From Pictodentalium vernedei (lineage: Eukaryota; Mollusca; Scaphopoda; Dentaliida; Dentaliidae): a stretch of DNA of 64,000 nt. The notes beneath the pieces were generated by a model. It saw only the letters and a program-made list of their open reading frames with translations. It had not been told where the DNA came from and made no database searches. Shown piece after piece: positions 23,423-34,559 of the stretch; position 1 is the first letter of the stretch; each line of letters begins with the position of its first letter. The DNA is taken from the NCBI GenBank assembly GCA_031216915.1, contig CM062296.1, positions 666,208,753 to 666,272,752 of the forward strand. The letters are read 5' to 3'. Both the position numbers and the translations under genes were made by a program.

Positions 23423-23832
23423 TTTATTTATTCATTTATTTATTTATTGGTGTTCAAAGTCACATACTTATGCACAATGGCTAATCATGACCGTGACAGT
23501 TTTACGGGTGGAGGAAGCCGGAGTACCCGGAGAGAACCACCGAGCAACGACGAGCAGCTGCCAGCTCCCCAACATCGTGACTCCGCACTGCATCTCAGGC
23601 AGGGTTAGATTGGTTGAAGACATGCGTATCATCGACGTGCAGTACGCCTTAGTACACGGCGTCATCGTGCCCCCATGTGGACAATTGGGGTTAAGTGCCT
23701 TGCCCAAAGACACAACGCGGAAGTCCGAATTGATCGCTCAGACGGTCACCCATCCAATGATTAACCGGGCTCGACGTTGCTTAACTTCGGTGATCTGACG
23801 AGAACCGGTTACCGCAACGCCACCGCGCCCCC
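23423..23832 (-). mobile_element. SINE, 5S rRNA head, tail type alpha, 13-bp TSD
   Basis: Read on the minus strand: a GGGGGCGCGGTGGCGTTGCG start, the 5S-derived head (TCACCGAAGTTAAGCAACGT), the common body, and an alpha tail (TTAGCCATTGTGCATAAGTA, TGTGAC, AATAAATAAA). Perfect target duplications TAATAATGTGGTA flank it at 23410-23422 and 23833-23845, so the copy is full length. Confidence 0.95.
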
Positions 23833-23980
23833 TAATAATGTGGTAAATCTAAAACTTTCGGTAAAGAACACATAGAAATGTAACTGTGTTTTGTCTGAAT
23901 CAAGTTGAGTATTTTGATTTCTTTGCAATACGAAATTGCGAACCACCATTACCAACGCCCTATATTCTGAATGCGTTGAT

Positions 23981-24222
23981 TTAACCCTTTGAAAACCGGT
24001 GGTATCTTCCATGCCAGTATCATGACAGCAATTGGAAGAGTCCATATTTATTATTTGGGGGTGGACCAATTAATATTTTGAACGTGCAGCCCCACGGCTG
24101 CACGTTGTAAATATTAATTGCTCAACCCCACACATTTACTTAGCAGCCATCCTACTTAATGAAATTATGACGTATAATGCTTCTGGGCCGGAAAAGCGTC
24201 CTCTAGGTTTACGAAGGGTTAA
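23981..24222 (+). mobile_element. B-family TTAA element
   Basis: Bounded by TTAACCCTTTGAAAACCGG and ACGAAGGGTTAA. The central palindrome is CGTGCAGCC, CCA, CGGCTGCACG, set inside ACCAATTAATATTTTGAA and TAAATATTAATTG. Short length, TTAA flanks and CCC...GGG termini are piggyBac-like. Confidence 0.88.
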
Positions 24223-24273
24223 ATAAAATACTATCGATTTCAGTCGTTTAGGAATATGCATAGTTGAGTTGGA

Positions 24274-24634
24274 CATTATTTATTTATTAGGATTTAACGA
24301 CACCTTCGACAGCCAGAGTCACCTCGTGTCGGACAGTTTTAGGGGTGGAGGAAGCTGGAATAGTCTACCCGGGGAAAACCACCATTCAACGGCGACCAAC
24401 TGTCAGACCCCTAACGTTCTAACTCCACACAAGCAGTGTTAGCATTGGTTGAAGATAGGTTCACCATCGACGTGCAGTACACCTTAGTATAAAGCGCCAC
24501 CGTGCCCCAGGGTGGTAAATCGGGATTAAGTGTCTTGCCTAAGGACACAACGGAGTTACCCCTGACGAGGATCGAACCGTGGACCTTTCGGTATGAAGTT
24601 CAGTTCCCTTACCAGTGAGCAACCGCACTCCCCC
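24274..24634 (-). mobile_element. SINE, tRNA head type 3, tail type beta
   Basis: On the minus strand the head reads GTGCGGTTGCTCACTGGTAA and later CACGGTTCGATCCTCG (a B-box). The body is shared with other SINEs here. The tail is beta (GTGTCGGACAG / GTCGTTAAATCCTAATAAAT when read forward). AGTTGGA occurs at both ends (24267 and 24635). A second SINE lies immediately after. Confidence 0.9.
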
Positions 24635-24641
24635 AGTTGGA

Positions 24642-24643
24642 GG

Positions 24644-24674
<31 letters not shown>

Positions 24675-25024
24675 TTTTACTGGTGTGTAAGGTCACATAT
24701 TTCTGCACAATGGCTAATCATGACCACGACAGTTTTACGGGTGGAGGAAGCCGGAGTACCCGGAGAGAACCACCGAGCAACGGCGAGCAACTGTCAGCTC
24801 CCCAACATACTAACTCCACAAAAGCAGGGTTAGCATTGGTTGAAGACAGGTGCACCATCGACGTGCAGTATGCCTTAGTGCACAGCGTCACCGTGCCCCA
24901 CATGGGCAATGGGGGTGAAGTGTCTTGCCCAAGGACACAACGCGGTTGCCGCAGGTGGGATTCGAACCTAGGACCTCTCGGCTTGCAGCCTGCACCTCTA
25001 CCTACTGAGCCACCGCGCACCCCC
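24642..25024 (-). mobile_element. SINE, tRNA head type 1, tail type alpha
   Basis: On the minus strand the head has GGTGGCTCAGTAGGTAGAGG and GAGAGGTCCTAGGTTCGAAT (A and B boxes), then the common body, then TTAGCCATTGTGCAGAAATA and (AATA)n. Target copies AGTTGGAGGTTA (24635) and AGTTGGACGTTA (25025) match at 11 of 12 bases. The same target word occurs a third time at 24267, left of the preceding SINE. Confidence 0.93.
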
Positions 25025-25528
25025 AGTTGGACGTTAGGAAAATAACTGAAATATGAAGCGATTGGCGGTAACCATCATCGTTGTCTCTCCGTTTTGCTTC
25101 ATGCGTGTTTATTGTTTTGCAAATAATGGTCACCCGAGGAGAGGCATACACCATGAATATAGGAAACGCTAATGAAGCCTAAAGTGAGCCGAAAATGTGG
25201 TACATTCTGAGCAATTGTTTCAAGTCAAGTGTCGTCTGCTTGAATCTGAAGTCGGCACGTTACTGAAAATAAGTGATCAGAATACACGACCTTCTCAGTT
25301 ATTGACATTTTATTGACAACCAGTCCTGGAAATGAGACGGGTGCGAGTACAATTGCTCCCGTCAGCACCCGTGTTTTCTATTTTATGGGGGCTAAAAAAT
25401 GCACTCGTAGAAAAATATTGTGGAGCACTAATTTTCTGTGAGGGCATATAAATGTGTGTTGTTTTGAGAAAGCAGCACTCTGTGGCCAGTGGCAAGTTAC
25501 TGTCATAATTCAGCAATTCCTTATACAT

Positions 25529-25796
25529 TTAACCCTTTGAACACTCATAGTTTCTGCCATGCCAGTTCAATGGCAGCAATTAGAAGAGTTCATATTCATT
25601 ATTTGGGGTAGACCAATCAATATTTTCAACGTGCAGCCTCAAGGCTGCACGTTGAAAATATTAATGGGTCTACCCCACACATTTACTGAACATTCATCCC
25701 ATTTAATGACGTTAATGAACAGCTATCCTATATAATGACGTTATGACGTATCATGTTCCTGGCTGGAGAAGCAACCACTTGGGTTCAAAGGGTTAA
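25529..25796 (+). mobile_element. B-family TTAA element
   Basis: Bounded by TTAACCCTTTGAACACTC and GGTTCAAAGGGTTAA, the best-preserved termini of the family. The core CGTGCAGCCTCAAGGCTGCACG is within near-perfect arms of ATTGGTCTACCCC type. A small internal duplication (AATGACGTTA) lies near 25715-25745. Confidence 0.9.
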
Positions 25797-26119
25797 GGTT
25801 TCTGGTGTTTGTTGACAGTATTCCCTCGAAAATTCATATACTAACATTTTACGGGAGCAATTTACTCTCGTCTCTGCGGGAGCTTAAAACTTCACCGTTC
25901 ATTTTGTTCATTTCCAGCACTGGACAGCAACTGCTAAGTCTCAAGTTTGGTATGTTGGATCATCAACAATAGTCAATTCTTTCCCAGACAGTGGCGATTC
26001 CATGATTTGGGTTGGGGAGATACACATTGGAAAATAGGGGAAGGGGTAAGTTTGGCGCACCGGTGGGCTTTTTGTACCTAACCACCAACATATTCCTGCA
26101 GTTTTATAAAAACTCATTC

Positions 26120-26400
26120 AAATTTTGAAAAGGGAAGCCAATTTATAACGGCTCATATAGCAGGACTCCTGCGCAAGAGCAAAGACGGTATTTATCCGCA
26201 TTGGAGACGGTATTTATCCGCGATAACACATGGACATCCACTACCTCTTGTAGAGGATATCCGTGGTGATCGCGGGTAATATCGTGCTCCCATGTCTTGT
26301 TGCTACTAAAAAAAATGTAAGTTACAAAATAGGGCCGCCCGGGTATGTCCTCCCCTCCCCTGGATCCACCAATGTTCCCAGACCTGTACGAGTTAAGATT
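26120..26400 (+). repeat. Dispersed repeat R2, copy 1
   Basis: Shares TTATAACGGCTC/TTATAACAGCTC, ACATGGACATCC, a ~30-base loop, ATATCGTGCTCCCATGTC and AAAAAAATG-GTTA with 35.27-35.64 kb. The inner GGACATCC...GGATATCC part can fold. Probably a non-autonomous element; ends not found. Confidence 0.5.
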
Positions 26401-26725
26401 ATATCCAAGTCACGCACTAAAAAATAGTCCTTCGAGTTGAATGGTGCCGAAAAACTTACTAAAGCACATTTAGTACTGGTTTCGATATCAAAATTGAGAT
26501 AACTTGGTCATGAAACATAAATTGGTGGCCAACAAGAATTTACAGTGCATGTTTATACTTTTGAGAACTCGGAAGAAAACATGTCAAAGATGTGCTCATC
26601 TAAATTCTAGAAGCCACTATCATGGCTTTATTGAAAAGTGCTGAACGCCACTTTAGTGGCTTTACACTGTATGCCTTAGCTTGTTTACTCAGCGGTAGAA
26701 AATAAATATTGATATAAAATTGTTA

Positions 26726-26775
26726 GTTACAATTTATTGGAGATTGCAACCAGGCACTCTCCAATAAATTGTAAC
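26726..26775. repeat. Hairpin pair H1, copy 1
   Basis: GTTACAATTTATTGGAGA is mirrored by CTCTCCAATAAATTGTAAC. The same palindrome occurs at 50616-50683 with a different loop and longer arms, so it is a dispersed element. Confidence 0.7.
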
Positions 26776-26899
26776 AAACGATTATTATGAACCAATTCTT
26801 GATAAACCAAGGCTACCTTTGCTGACAGCATGGAACCTTTGAAAAAAAATACTCATGATACAAATCGCCTTTGACAAATAATTTAGAACTCAACCAGTT

Positions 26900-27248
26900 A
26901 AATACTGATAAAGAATAAATACACCGCCGTCAGAGCCCGTCGGGCACTAAGCTTCTAGGCCGTATCTAGCCGTATATTCTACTTAGCCAGAGTGACAAGA
27001 TTTCTGAGCTCCAAAAATGTGTGGCCGATTGAGCCACAAACAAGACTTGAAATTTTAACCGATGCTACTTTCAAAGGTTAACACCTTGCCACCCCGAAAG
27101 AAGACAAAAAGCTGTCTGTCAATATACCGACGGCTGATCCCAGTTCCAATGCCGTGATTATAAATATGAACAACGCCTAAATCCTTAATAAAATTAGTTA
27201 ATATCTCATCCTTTCTCTTTTCGATTTGCATATGATAGCACCAACTAT

Positions 27249-27291
<43 letters not shown>

Positions 27292-28190
27292 TTCCTTTGT
27301 TTTTTTGCCTGGAGATCATAGTTTATGACATTTCGATAGAAGAAGCACGCCGTGATCGTTCCATTGATGGTGTCTCAGCTTTGTGAAGCAAATTTTAAGA
27401 AAAAGAAATAACATTTCGTGGAGTCTCTTCTAAAATTGTATATATTTTTCAGTGGGTTAATGGGGAAGTCGGCTCAGTTAGCTAATGAGCCACTAAAATC
27501 CACTGCTGTGGAGGCTATGACGTCAATTGCCCAGACGCCTGACTAACCAGGGACCCAGGAACGAGTGATATAATTCATGGCTTTGGTGTCTAACAAAAAT
27601 AAAAATCATTTATTTAAAATAATTATTCTCATATATAATGTGAGTCGTCATTTTTATATGCAACTTGTCAGCCGTCTTTACTACTTAGTTCTCACGAATT
27701 TGGCGATAATTTTGAGAAAACATCATTACAAACTGCGGATGGAGCGACGGGAAAGCAGTGGTTGAAATACAACTTTCTCGGTTTATGATTGAATACATGC
27801 CATTAAACTATTATCCCATGCATTAACAGTGGTAATCGGCAATCCACGCGCTCCAAACTGTTCGCCATAAAATTTGTTAATCAACACTGACAACTTTATG
27901 GGCCATTTGGAATAATCAAGCGAAGCTGGTATATTTAGTTTCAGCAAGTGTTTTGAAAGAAAGACTTGTCAGGAAAAACATGCGCCTTGACATTTCGTTT
28001 CTTATAAATTTGTCTTTTTTCAGCCATTTGATGCCAAGTTGGAAACTCAACAACACGCAGCGTAACTGTTGGGGATGTAGTGGGGTGCGCCCCCCCCCCC
28101 CCCCCCCCATACAATTTTCCAGTCGGGACATTTTCGTCACGACAAGAGTCTTAGATGTGAATTATCTCTTGTTGTATAGTAATCGTGTAT
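26900..28190. other. Unannotated interval with one (TTTA)n
   Basis: A (TTTA)n microsatellite lies at 27247-27293 and a poly-C run near 28089. No domain is recognisable in the short open frames. Confidence 0.4.
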
Positions 28191-28416
28191 TTTACCCTTT
28201 AACTAAGATGAAAAGCAGACGACACTTGCAAATAAAATTATTGAATAACTATTGTTTCCATTTTTGCACCAAAAACATAGCTTATGACCCTAATTGGAAC
28301 GAGCTCATCAAGCTCGTTCCAATGAGGGATCATAAGCTATGTTTGGGGGCAAAAAGTTGAAAAATAATGAAAATTGAATGGCAAGTTTGTGATTAGCGTG
28401 GCCGGTTTTGGCCGTT
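28191..28416 (-). mobile_element. A-family TTAA element, fused to the next copy
   Basis: Starts TTACCCTTTAACTAAGATG. The stem AAAACATAGCTTATGACC is mirrored across a GAACGAGCTCATCAAGCTCG core. It loses its last ~20 bp where the next copy begins (GGCCGTTA joined to TAACCGTTTACC). Confidence 0.8.
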
Positions 28417-28659
28417 ATAACCGTTTACCTAACGTAACGGTCAAAACCGGCCAGCGCTATTCTCAAAAATCGCCAATTAATTTTCATTATTTTTTTCATT
28501 TTTTGTCTCAAAAACATAGGTTATGACCCCTCGTTGGAACGAGCTCGTTCCAACGAGGGGTCATAACCTATGTTTTTGAGACAACAAATTAACAAAATTA
28601 GTTATTCAAGAATTATTTTTGCAAGTGTCGTCTGCTTTTCAAGTTAGGTAAAGGGTTAA
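28417..28659 (+). mobile_element. A-family TTAA palindromic element
   Basis: Left end TAACCGTTTACCTAACG and right end GGTAAAGGGTTAA. The core is CGTTGGAACGAGCTCGTTCC. Head-to-head with the preceding copy: their GGCCGTTA/TAACGGTCAAAACC ends meet, so together they make a larger palindrome. Confidence 0.88.
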
Positions 28660-28789
28660 GTAAAGTGTTGAAAGACTAGATTTGATACTTTGATGTGTGT
28701 CACACACACAGTCGGTCGTCCAATTGGAGGTCTGTAAAACCCGATCCGTCTTGTTGGGGTCCGGGCTCCACCAATTTGGAGTACTGATA

Positions 28790-29625
28790 CAGTACGTGTC
28801 AATTAAGTTGGTGCGAACAAAATTTCTGCTTCCACAAAATTTTCCTTGTACAGCGCTGTCAAACAAGAATTCGAACTTGGAAGAGTATTTACAGATTGGG
28901 GGTGACGCAGAAGAAAAACGCACTTTTGCGAAGTTACGAATAAGCGCGCATCGGCTAAATGTCGAGCTAGGCAGACACAAAAAACCTCCCATTCCGAGGA
29001 CTGAAAGATGATGCTTCCATTGTAGGGAGAAGGTTGGGGGACGAATTTCACCTTTTTATGGAATGTCCCCTACATAATGTGGATAGAGCAGAATTCATTA
29101 TCAAAATCCTGGAGATTGCCCCAGACGTAGCCTGTATGAACGATGTGGATCTATTCCACATGTTGATATCCTCTTTTGATTATGACATAACTCCCATGGC
29201 TATGTCATTATGCACATGATATATACCAAAAACATGTGGATGAGAAAAAGGTAGCAGGCAACGTTGAATGCCTGCCTAAAGATATTTGATTTAACAGACT
29301 ATGACCAAATCATATTGGCTATATGCACGAATACATAACTCCATTTTTTTTATTGTTTATGATGTGTGTGAGAGAACCGTGTGCGAAGTTCGGTGTGGGT
29401 GTTTGTAAGTTGCAATCGAAAGGGCTGACTGATCGTGTGAAGGTGAGAGTGCACGTGTGGGGGTGGTGTGCAAATGTGGTGAGATAGGTGCGTGTGTGTG
29501 GGGGGGGGGGGGAGGTGCTGTGAGACAGGTAGACTTTTACTTTTGTTGTTCACGTGTGTATCTTACATTCTCTATGTCATGTAACTGTGTTTGTTACGTA
29601 AGACAATAAATAAATAAATTAAGTT
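28790..29625 (+). mobile_element. LINE 3' fragment
   Basis: Frames encode TFAKLRISAHRLNVELGRHK (28917-28980), then, after a frame change near 29010, GDEFHLFMECPLH (29034-29075), the Cys/His motif of the LINE C-terminus. The coding end is near 29217. The 3' UTR, including GT-rich and poly-G stretches (29360-29515), ends with AGACAATAAATAAATAAAT near 29600. Related to the LINE fragment at 18.2 kb. Confidence 0.75.
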
Positions 29626-29753
29626 GCATCACGTCTGCTAAACGTACATCTTATTTATTCACCAATAAAATTCTAAGACGTTTTGAGTTTTTAACTATAA
29701 TCTCGACTGACCAATAATCCAACTACATCACCCCCCTCCCCCAGCACCACCCC

Positions 29754-29755
29754 AT

Positions 29756-29810
<55 letters not shown>

Positions 29811-30140
29811 TGCACAATGGCTTATCGCGACCGTGACAGTTTTACGGATGGAGGAAGCCGGAGTATCCGGAGAGAACCACCGGTCATCGACGAGCAACTG
29901 TCAGCTCCTCAACAATCTAACTCTGTTCAAGCTCCGCTCAAGCAGGGTTACAGCGGTTGAAGACATGTGCACCATCGACGTGCAGTACTCCTTAGTACAC
30001 GGCGTCATAGTGCCCCCGTGTAGGCAACCGGAATAAAGTGCCTTGCCCAAGGACACAACGCGGGTCGTCTAGTACGTGGATCGAACTCGGGACCTCTAGC
30101 ATAGAAGTCCAACAGTCTACCACGAGCTACCGCCCACCCC
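29754..30140 (-). mobile_element. SINE, tRNA head type 2, tail type alpha
   Basis: A long (TTTA)n at 29754-29811 is the tail. The minus-strand body follows (TGTGTCCTTGGGCAAGGCAC, GGTGCACATGTCTTCAACCG). The head has GGTAGACTGTTGGACTTC and GAGTTCGATCC. It matches the copy at 45.4 kb. Part of the alpha tail (AGGTCACATACTT) is lost. Confidence 0.88.
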
Positions 30141-31080
30141 CCCCCCCACCCCCACAACCCCAATCGGTCATCTCTGTGATATCCCTGTCAAGCGCGTAAG
30201 AACTGAGGTATGAATCCCAATCCGGCAATGCATTTTGCACAGAGCGAGTTATAATGCCCTTTATCACCGCATGACAGGGCATGGATGTTCCCATGCCCCT
30301 TGATCAAGGTAAGGGGGGGGGGGTAATACCGCCTCCCCACCTCCCCTCTCCAGCATCCTGGTGGAATTGGAACCCATGCCTACCCATAATACATTTGTCG
30401 CCAGTGAACCTCTTCCACTGCGAGTGTCGTAAAAAGGGACACAACTTATTTACAACAGGGTTTTAGGTACATGCAACCTTCTAAGTGCAGAATTGAAACA
30501 TGTGCCTGTACAAATGCATGACGGGTGCGGGACAATTTCTCTCTTCATATTAATTTTACTTGAGAGGATTTCGATGAAAATTATCAGTGGTTTTTATCAA
30601 TTATTCTTTTCTTTTTTTCTTGAGATTTTTTTTTTATGAAAAGTACCCTCGCCCGCCCCGACGCACACACTCAGGACGCATCAATATCTAATTCAGAAAG
30701 TATTTTGATGGCGTTTGAATCTCCTCAGAATCATTTTTCATGAATAGCTCTTTGGGCATTTAACGGTTCGAGTCAGCCTTTTATCTAAAAACAAATCTCG
30801 AAGATACGTCTTCGACACGAGTTAACCCAAGTCTTAATTCCACCATCGTTTCGGGAGATATCTCGTCATCATTAGTATTTCCGTGAATTCTCCATGCCTG
30901 GTCTTCGAGGGTCCTATGCCCCTATTTTTGAGCGTGGGATGCTTCAAGCGCGAGCGCTGGGTCATGAAGTTACAAACCTTTGTATCAATCCGTCGTTGTG
31001 TTTTCTTCCTACAAGCCCAATTGTTGGACCAATTTCCATGTTTTTTTTTTGTTTTTTTTTTTTTTTGTGGCAGAAGCTGG
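30141..31080. other. Unannotated interval
   Basis: Contains a poly-G run (30314-30323), poly-T runs near 30628 and 31038-31066, and no recognised coding sequence. Confidence 0.35.
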
Positions 31081-31089
31081 GAACAACTT

Positions 31090-31443
31090 GATTTACCTCC
31101 TTACGTTAAGTAACGCTCAAAACAGGTTCCCGCTATTCACAACAATCGTCATTCAAATTGCTTATTCTTTTCTATTTAATGCTTACACTCTAAAACCAGT
31201 TAGCTTAAAAATTAACCCAAATCAGCTGGGTTGAGTAAATATGAACCCAATTGCTTTCGTATTCCCATATGAACCCAATTGGGTTCATATTCCCTCGACT
31301 CAGTTGATTTGGTTTATTTTTAGATTGATTTTAGAGTGTAAAAACGTGGTCATAAGTCATGTTTTGGGGGCAACAAATATTTATTTAGTTCAAGACGTTT
31401 ATCACAAGTGTCGTCTGCTATATCGTTTTAGATAAGGGGTTAA
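31090..31443 (+). mobile_element. A-family TTAA element, old, split by a small insertion
   Basis: The left part TAAGTAACGCTCAAAACAGG and CGCTATTCACAACAATCG corresponds to the family's AACGTAACGGTCAAAACCGG...CGCTATTCTCAAAAATCG. The right part GTCATAAGTCATGTTTTGG ... AGTGTCGTCTGCTA ... GATAAGGGGTTAA is the other end. A palindromic element occupies 31183-31341. Confidence 0.65.
31183..31341. mobile_element. Miniature element with CACTCTAAAA termini, TA flanks
   Basis: TTACACTCTAAAA at the left and TTTTAGAGTGTAA at the right. The inner palindrome pairs TATGAACCCAATTG with CAATTGGGTTCATA and AACCCAAATCAGCTGGGTTGA with its near mirror. TA next to each CACTCT end suggests a mariner-type target. Confidence 0.7.
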
Positions 31444-32118
31444 ACTATTCGTGTGGATCTGTAACAGCGATAAGAAAGGGCGCCTACAAGTTTACGATTC
31501 TTAGGGACTTTTCAGACGTGAGTGACCATGCCGCTAGACTGAACTTTTCTCTGTGTGATAACGGGCTCGGGGTGTACGTTATGAACTACTTCCGGTCATT
31601 ATACCGCTGATTTTGCGGTTTTATGTCCAGATAATGTGCTGTCACTGATATCTTGTGATATATGTGTCAGTAGTGGATAAGCATCGACCAGAGGGGTGTG
31701 CATAAAGTGATAAATAAAACAGGATGAGATAACATAACGAATGTTATGGAGAACTAATGTGATTGCATATTGATTTTGTTCATTTGGTGATGGATTTTCC
31801 AATGATAAATAAACTTTTATCTTTTACGAATGTTATCTGATCCAAACAGGGACTGGACGAAAAATGTTCATGAATTGTGTGTGTGTATGTGTATGTGTGT
31901 GTGTGTGGGGGGGGGGGGGGTCCCGACATTGTGAGAACTTAGACAATATATAGTGTTTGCGTCATCACAAGGATTTTCATTGTTTTCTCCAAGTACGCAC
32001 AAAGAAAACAATGGGTTAGGGTTTGTCTTCCCGATTTTGTTGTGACTTTTTCATGGGCACAATCATGTTTGGGAGGAATTTAGAATGTTGGTTTCTGACC
32101 CCCCCCCCCCCCCCCCCC

Positions 32119-32203
32119 CCCGCCGGGATTCGAACTCACCGTTACTCACGGCAATCCCGCCACGCAATCAGGAGTCCAACTCCTGAACCATTGGACTATT
32201 GCA
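32119..32203 (-). tRNA. tRNA-like sequence, probably SINE head or pseudo-tRNA
   Basis: On the minus strand TAGTCCAATGGTTCAGGAG (A-box-like) and GTGAGTTCGAATCCC (B-box) stand about 50 bases apart, followed by a run of 18 G on that strand. I cannot fold a convincing acceptor stem, so this is more likely a tRNA-derived repeat than a working tRNA gene. Confidence 0.4.
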
Positions 32204-32321
32204 CACCTTCCCACCTACACCACTGCGTGGGTATTGCATTGCTATCGATTGTAGGCGAGTATACTGATGTTTTTGTAATCAAGCCCGTCCAAGAAATTTG
32301 CGATCATTGTCTCTTGCGCGA

Positions 32322-32570
32322 TTAACCCTTTACCCAATGAATCGCCCGCATCCGCCCGCGTAATATGCAAATTCAGCAGTTGAAAAAATATTATTTTAAA
32401 AAAAATTTCAACAAAACCATATCATGTGACCACTCGTTGGAACGAGCTCGTCGAGCTCGTTCTAACGAGGGGTCACATGATATGGTTTTGTTGAAATGTT
32501 TTGAAACTTTTTAAAAAATTATATTTAAAATAATAAATTTTGATATCGTCTGCGTTGAGTAAAAGGTTAA
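32322..32570. mobile_element. A-family TTAA element, ATGAATCG subfamily
   Basis: Bounded by TTAACCCTTTACCCAATG and GAGTAAAAGGTTAA. The stem AAAACCATATCATGTGACC is mirrored. The core CGTTGGAACGAGCTCG pairs with its right copy with one mismatch. Confidence 0.88.
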
Positions 32571-32939
32571 CAAAGATACACAATCTACTTCCAGCACTCA
32601 GGTAAAGTGGTAGAATTTGAATCAAAGAGTCCATTTCGTTCAAGTAAGAAGAAGAATTGAAAAAATTATACCTTTTTTTGATAGTTTTTGGAATGCGAAT
32701 AGTTCACCCAGTAATACAACACATCGTACCTTGAGAGAATCATGCGCCACTAAAGAATTGCAAATGATACCTTGAGGCACTGAAGGGAGGATATTCTCTT
32801 CGCGACCTTCTGAGTTCCCAGTAAATTATATTTCGTTCGATTACAATGGGTAGTGTTTCAGAATACCACCCCACCCATCCAACATACCCTCCCAATTCCT
32901 GCCAAAATTCGGAAGAAGTGTTATTATTAATTCGTAGAA

Positions 32940-33066
32940 TTATAGACAGATTGTCTGTTATTGTTTATTCGTCTTTCATGACACTTTCAACAGTCAGGGT
33001 TACATTGTGTAAGACGGTTTTTCGGGTACACTGGGTAAGCCTGAGTACCGAGACACAACCACTAAG
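32940..33066 (-). mobile_element. SINE 3' fragment, tail type beta, diverged
   Basis: On the minus strand: GTGTCTCGGTACTCAGGC (the GGTACTCCGGC motif), ACCCTGACTGTTGAAAGTGTC and AATAAACAATAA. Only the last ~125 bp remain. Confidence 0.55.
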
Positions 33067-33396
33067 CAGCGTCAAGTGACTATTACGGAAAGATAACACG
33101 GGGTGTGTACTTAAACAGTGCCACCGGTGTGTTTGACATGCAGTTGGGAATCTGTATCCTATCCTTAGGTGGATTGAAATGTAAACTACAACTGGAAAAT
33201 TGCTGCGCCCTGCCTCCCCACCATCCACCCAAGACGCTTGCATTGCGTCTGCTGGTATTGTCATTAGGCCTCTCCCGACATCTTATAGATGGAGTAGAGG
33301 CGTGTACAATGACATTTTGAAAACTTAGTTTTGAAATGGCGGCTTTTGTGACAATTTTAACTATATAAACGGTGTCCCTAAAATGTATCGTTCTCG

Positions 33397-33519
33397 CGGA
33401 CGTGACAATTGTTACGTATGCCCAGTTCCTTATTCGACATTCGTTATCAACCGATTTTATCGGTTGATAACGAATGTCGATTAAGAAACCGGGAATACGT
33501 AACGATTGTCACGTCCCCG
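33397..33519. mobile_element. Palindromic miniature element, ~123 bp
   Basis: CGGACGTGACAATTGTTACGTA at the left pairs with TACGTAACGATTGTCACGTCC at the right. The inner arms CGACATTCGTTATCAACCGA are perfect about a TTTTA loop. Confidence 0.75.
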
Positions 33520-34046
33520 TCGTCTTTCTCTATAATATATCTACTGTAAATGCCATAAATTCCTTTGTATTGGTGAGAAGGCAGCGGCGGGTCTGGGGTA
33601 GAGGGGCGACACATTTCAATCATGAGTCATGGTTTGAATCACCATCCGGCACACGTAGCTGCGAGCTGCGAGCGAGCATGCGAGGGGCTATTCCACTCTC
33701 GTCACAGGGTTCGGGACCATCCCGGGAGAAAATCTTAGAAAATGAAAGATCATTGTGCATGGCTCTCCGGTGGCTTCTTTGCACACAACCACAATGTTTC
33801 CAATCAGACTATCCCGCAATTTTATATGGAAGCAAAATGAGGATTTCGGTATGTAAAGAAAGATATAGCTGGATCCAGTCTCAACCACCTAACTTTCATA
33901 ACCAACTGAAATCTCACCTCGAGGACATTACAAGCCAACTCGGACGTGGAAATACGGAAAACTTCCCCTAAAGGCAAAGTAGCCCAGGTTGTTGCGCGAG
34001 AACCATATTTCGGTGACATGCAAAACAAATTCCGACTTTCATTACC

Positions 34047-34299
34047 TTAACCCTTTACCTAACGTAACGGCCAAAACCGGCCAGCGCTATTCTCAAAAAT
34101 CGCGAATTAATTTTCATTATTCTTTTTCATTTTTTGTCTCAAAAACATAGGTTATGACCCCTCGTTGGAACGATCTCTTCGAGCTCGTTCCAACGAGGGG
34201 TCATAACCTATGTTTTTGAGACCAAAAATGAAAAAAATTAGTTATTCAAGAATTATTTTTGCAAGTGTCGTCTGCTTTTCAGGTTAGGTAAAGGGTTAA
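34047..34299 (+). mobile_element. A-family TTAA palindromic element
   Basis: Bounded by TTAACCCTTTACCTAACG and GGTAAAGGGTTAA, close to consensus. The stem GTCTCAAAAACATAGGTTATG is matched exactly. One base change (GATCTC) sits in the loop. Confidence 0.92.
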
Positions 34300-34559
34300 A
34301 CACGAAGATCAGTTAAAATTTATTTTTGCATATTCAGATCGAACCACGGTTTAATCTGTTTTGTCTATCATTTCTTTGAAAAACGAACAGGTTAACTTGT
34401 ACACTTGTATGTTATGTAATTATAACTGCCCTGGCGAAAAGTCGATCCTTACTTGAGTCCGAACATTCAACATGGACCAATGGGCCACTTGAGCCTCCAA
34501 ACTAAGGGAAGAACGGAATCTGCTATAGATTGTATAACTTAACCGTGTCAAAGAAAACT

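Noticed and set aside
33474-33971. A 165-codon gene
   Set aside because: No recognisable domain. It starts inside a palindromic element, and the antisense strand is equally open.
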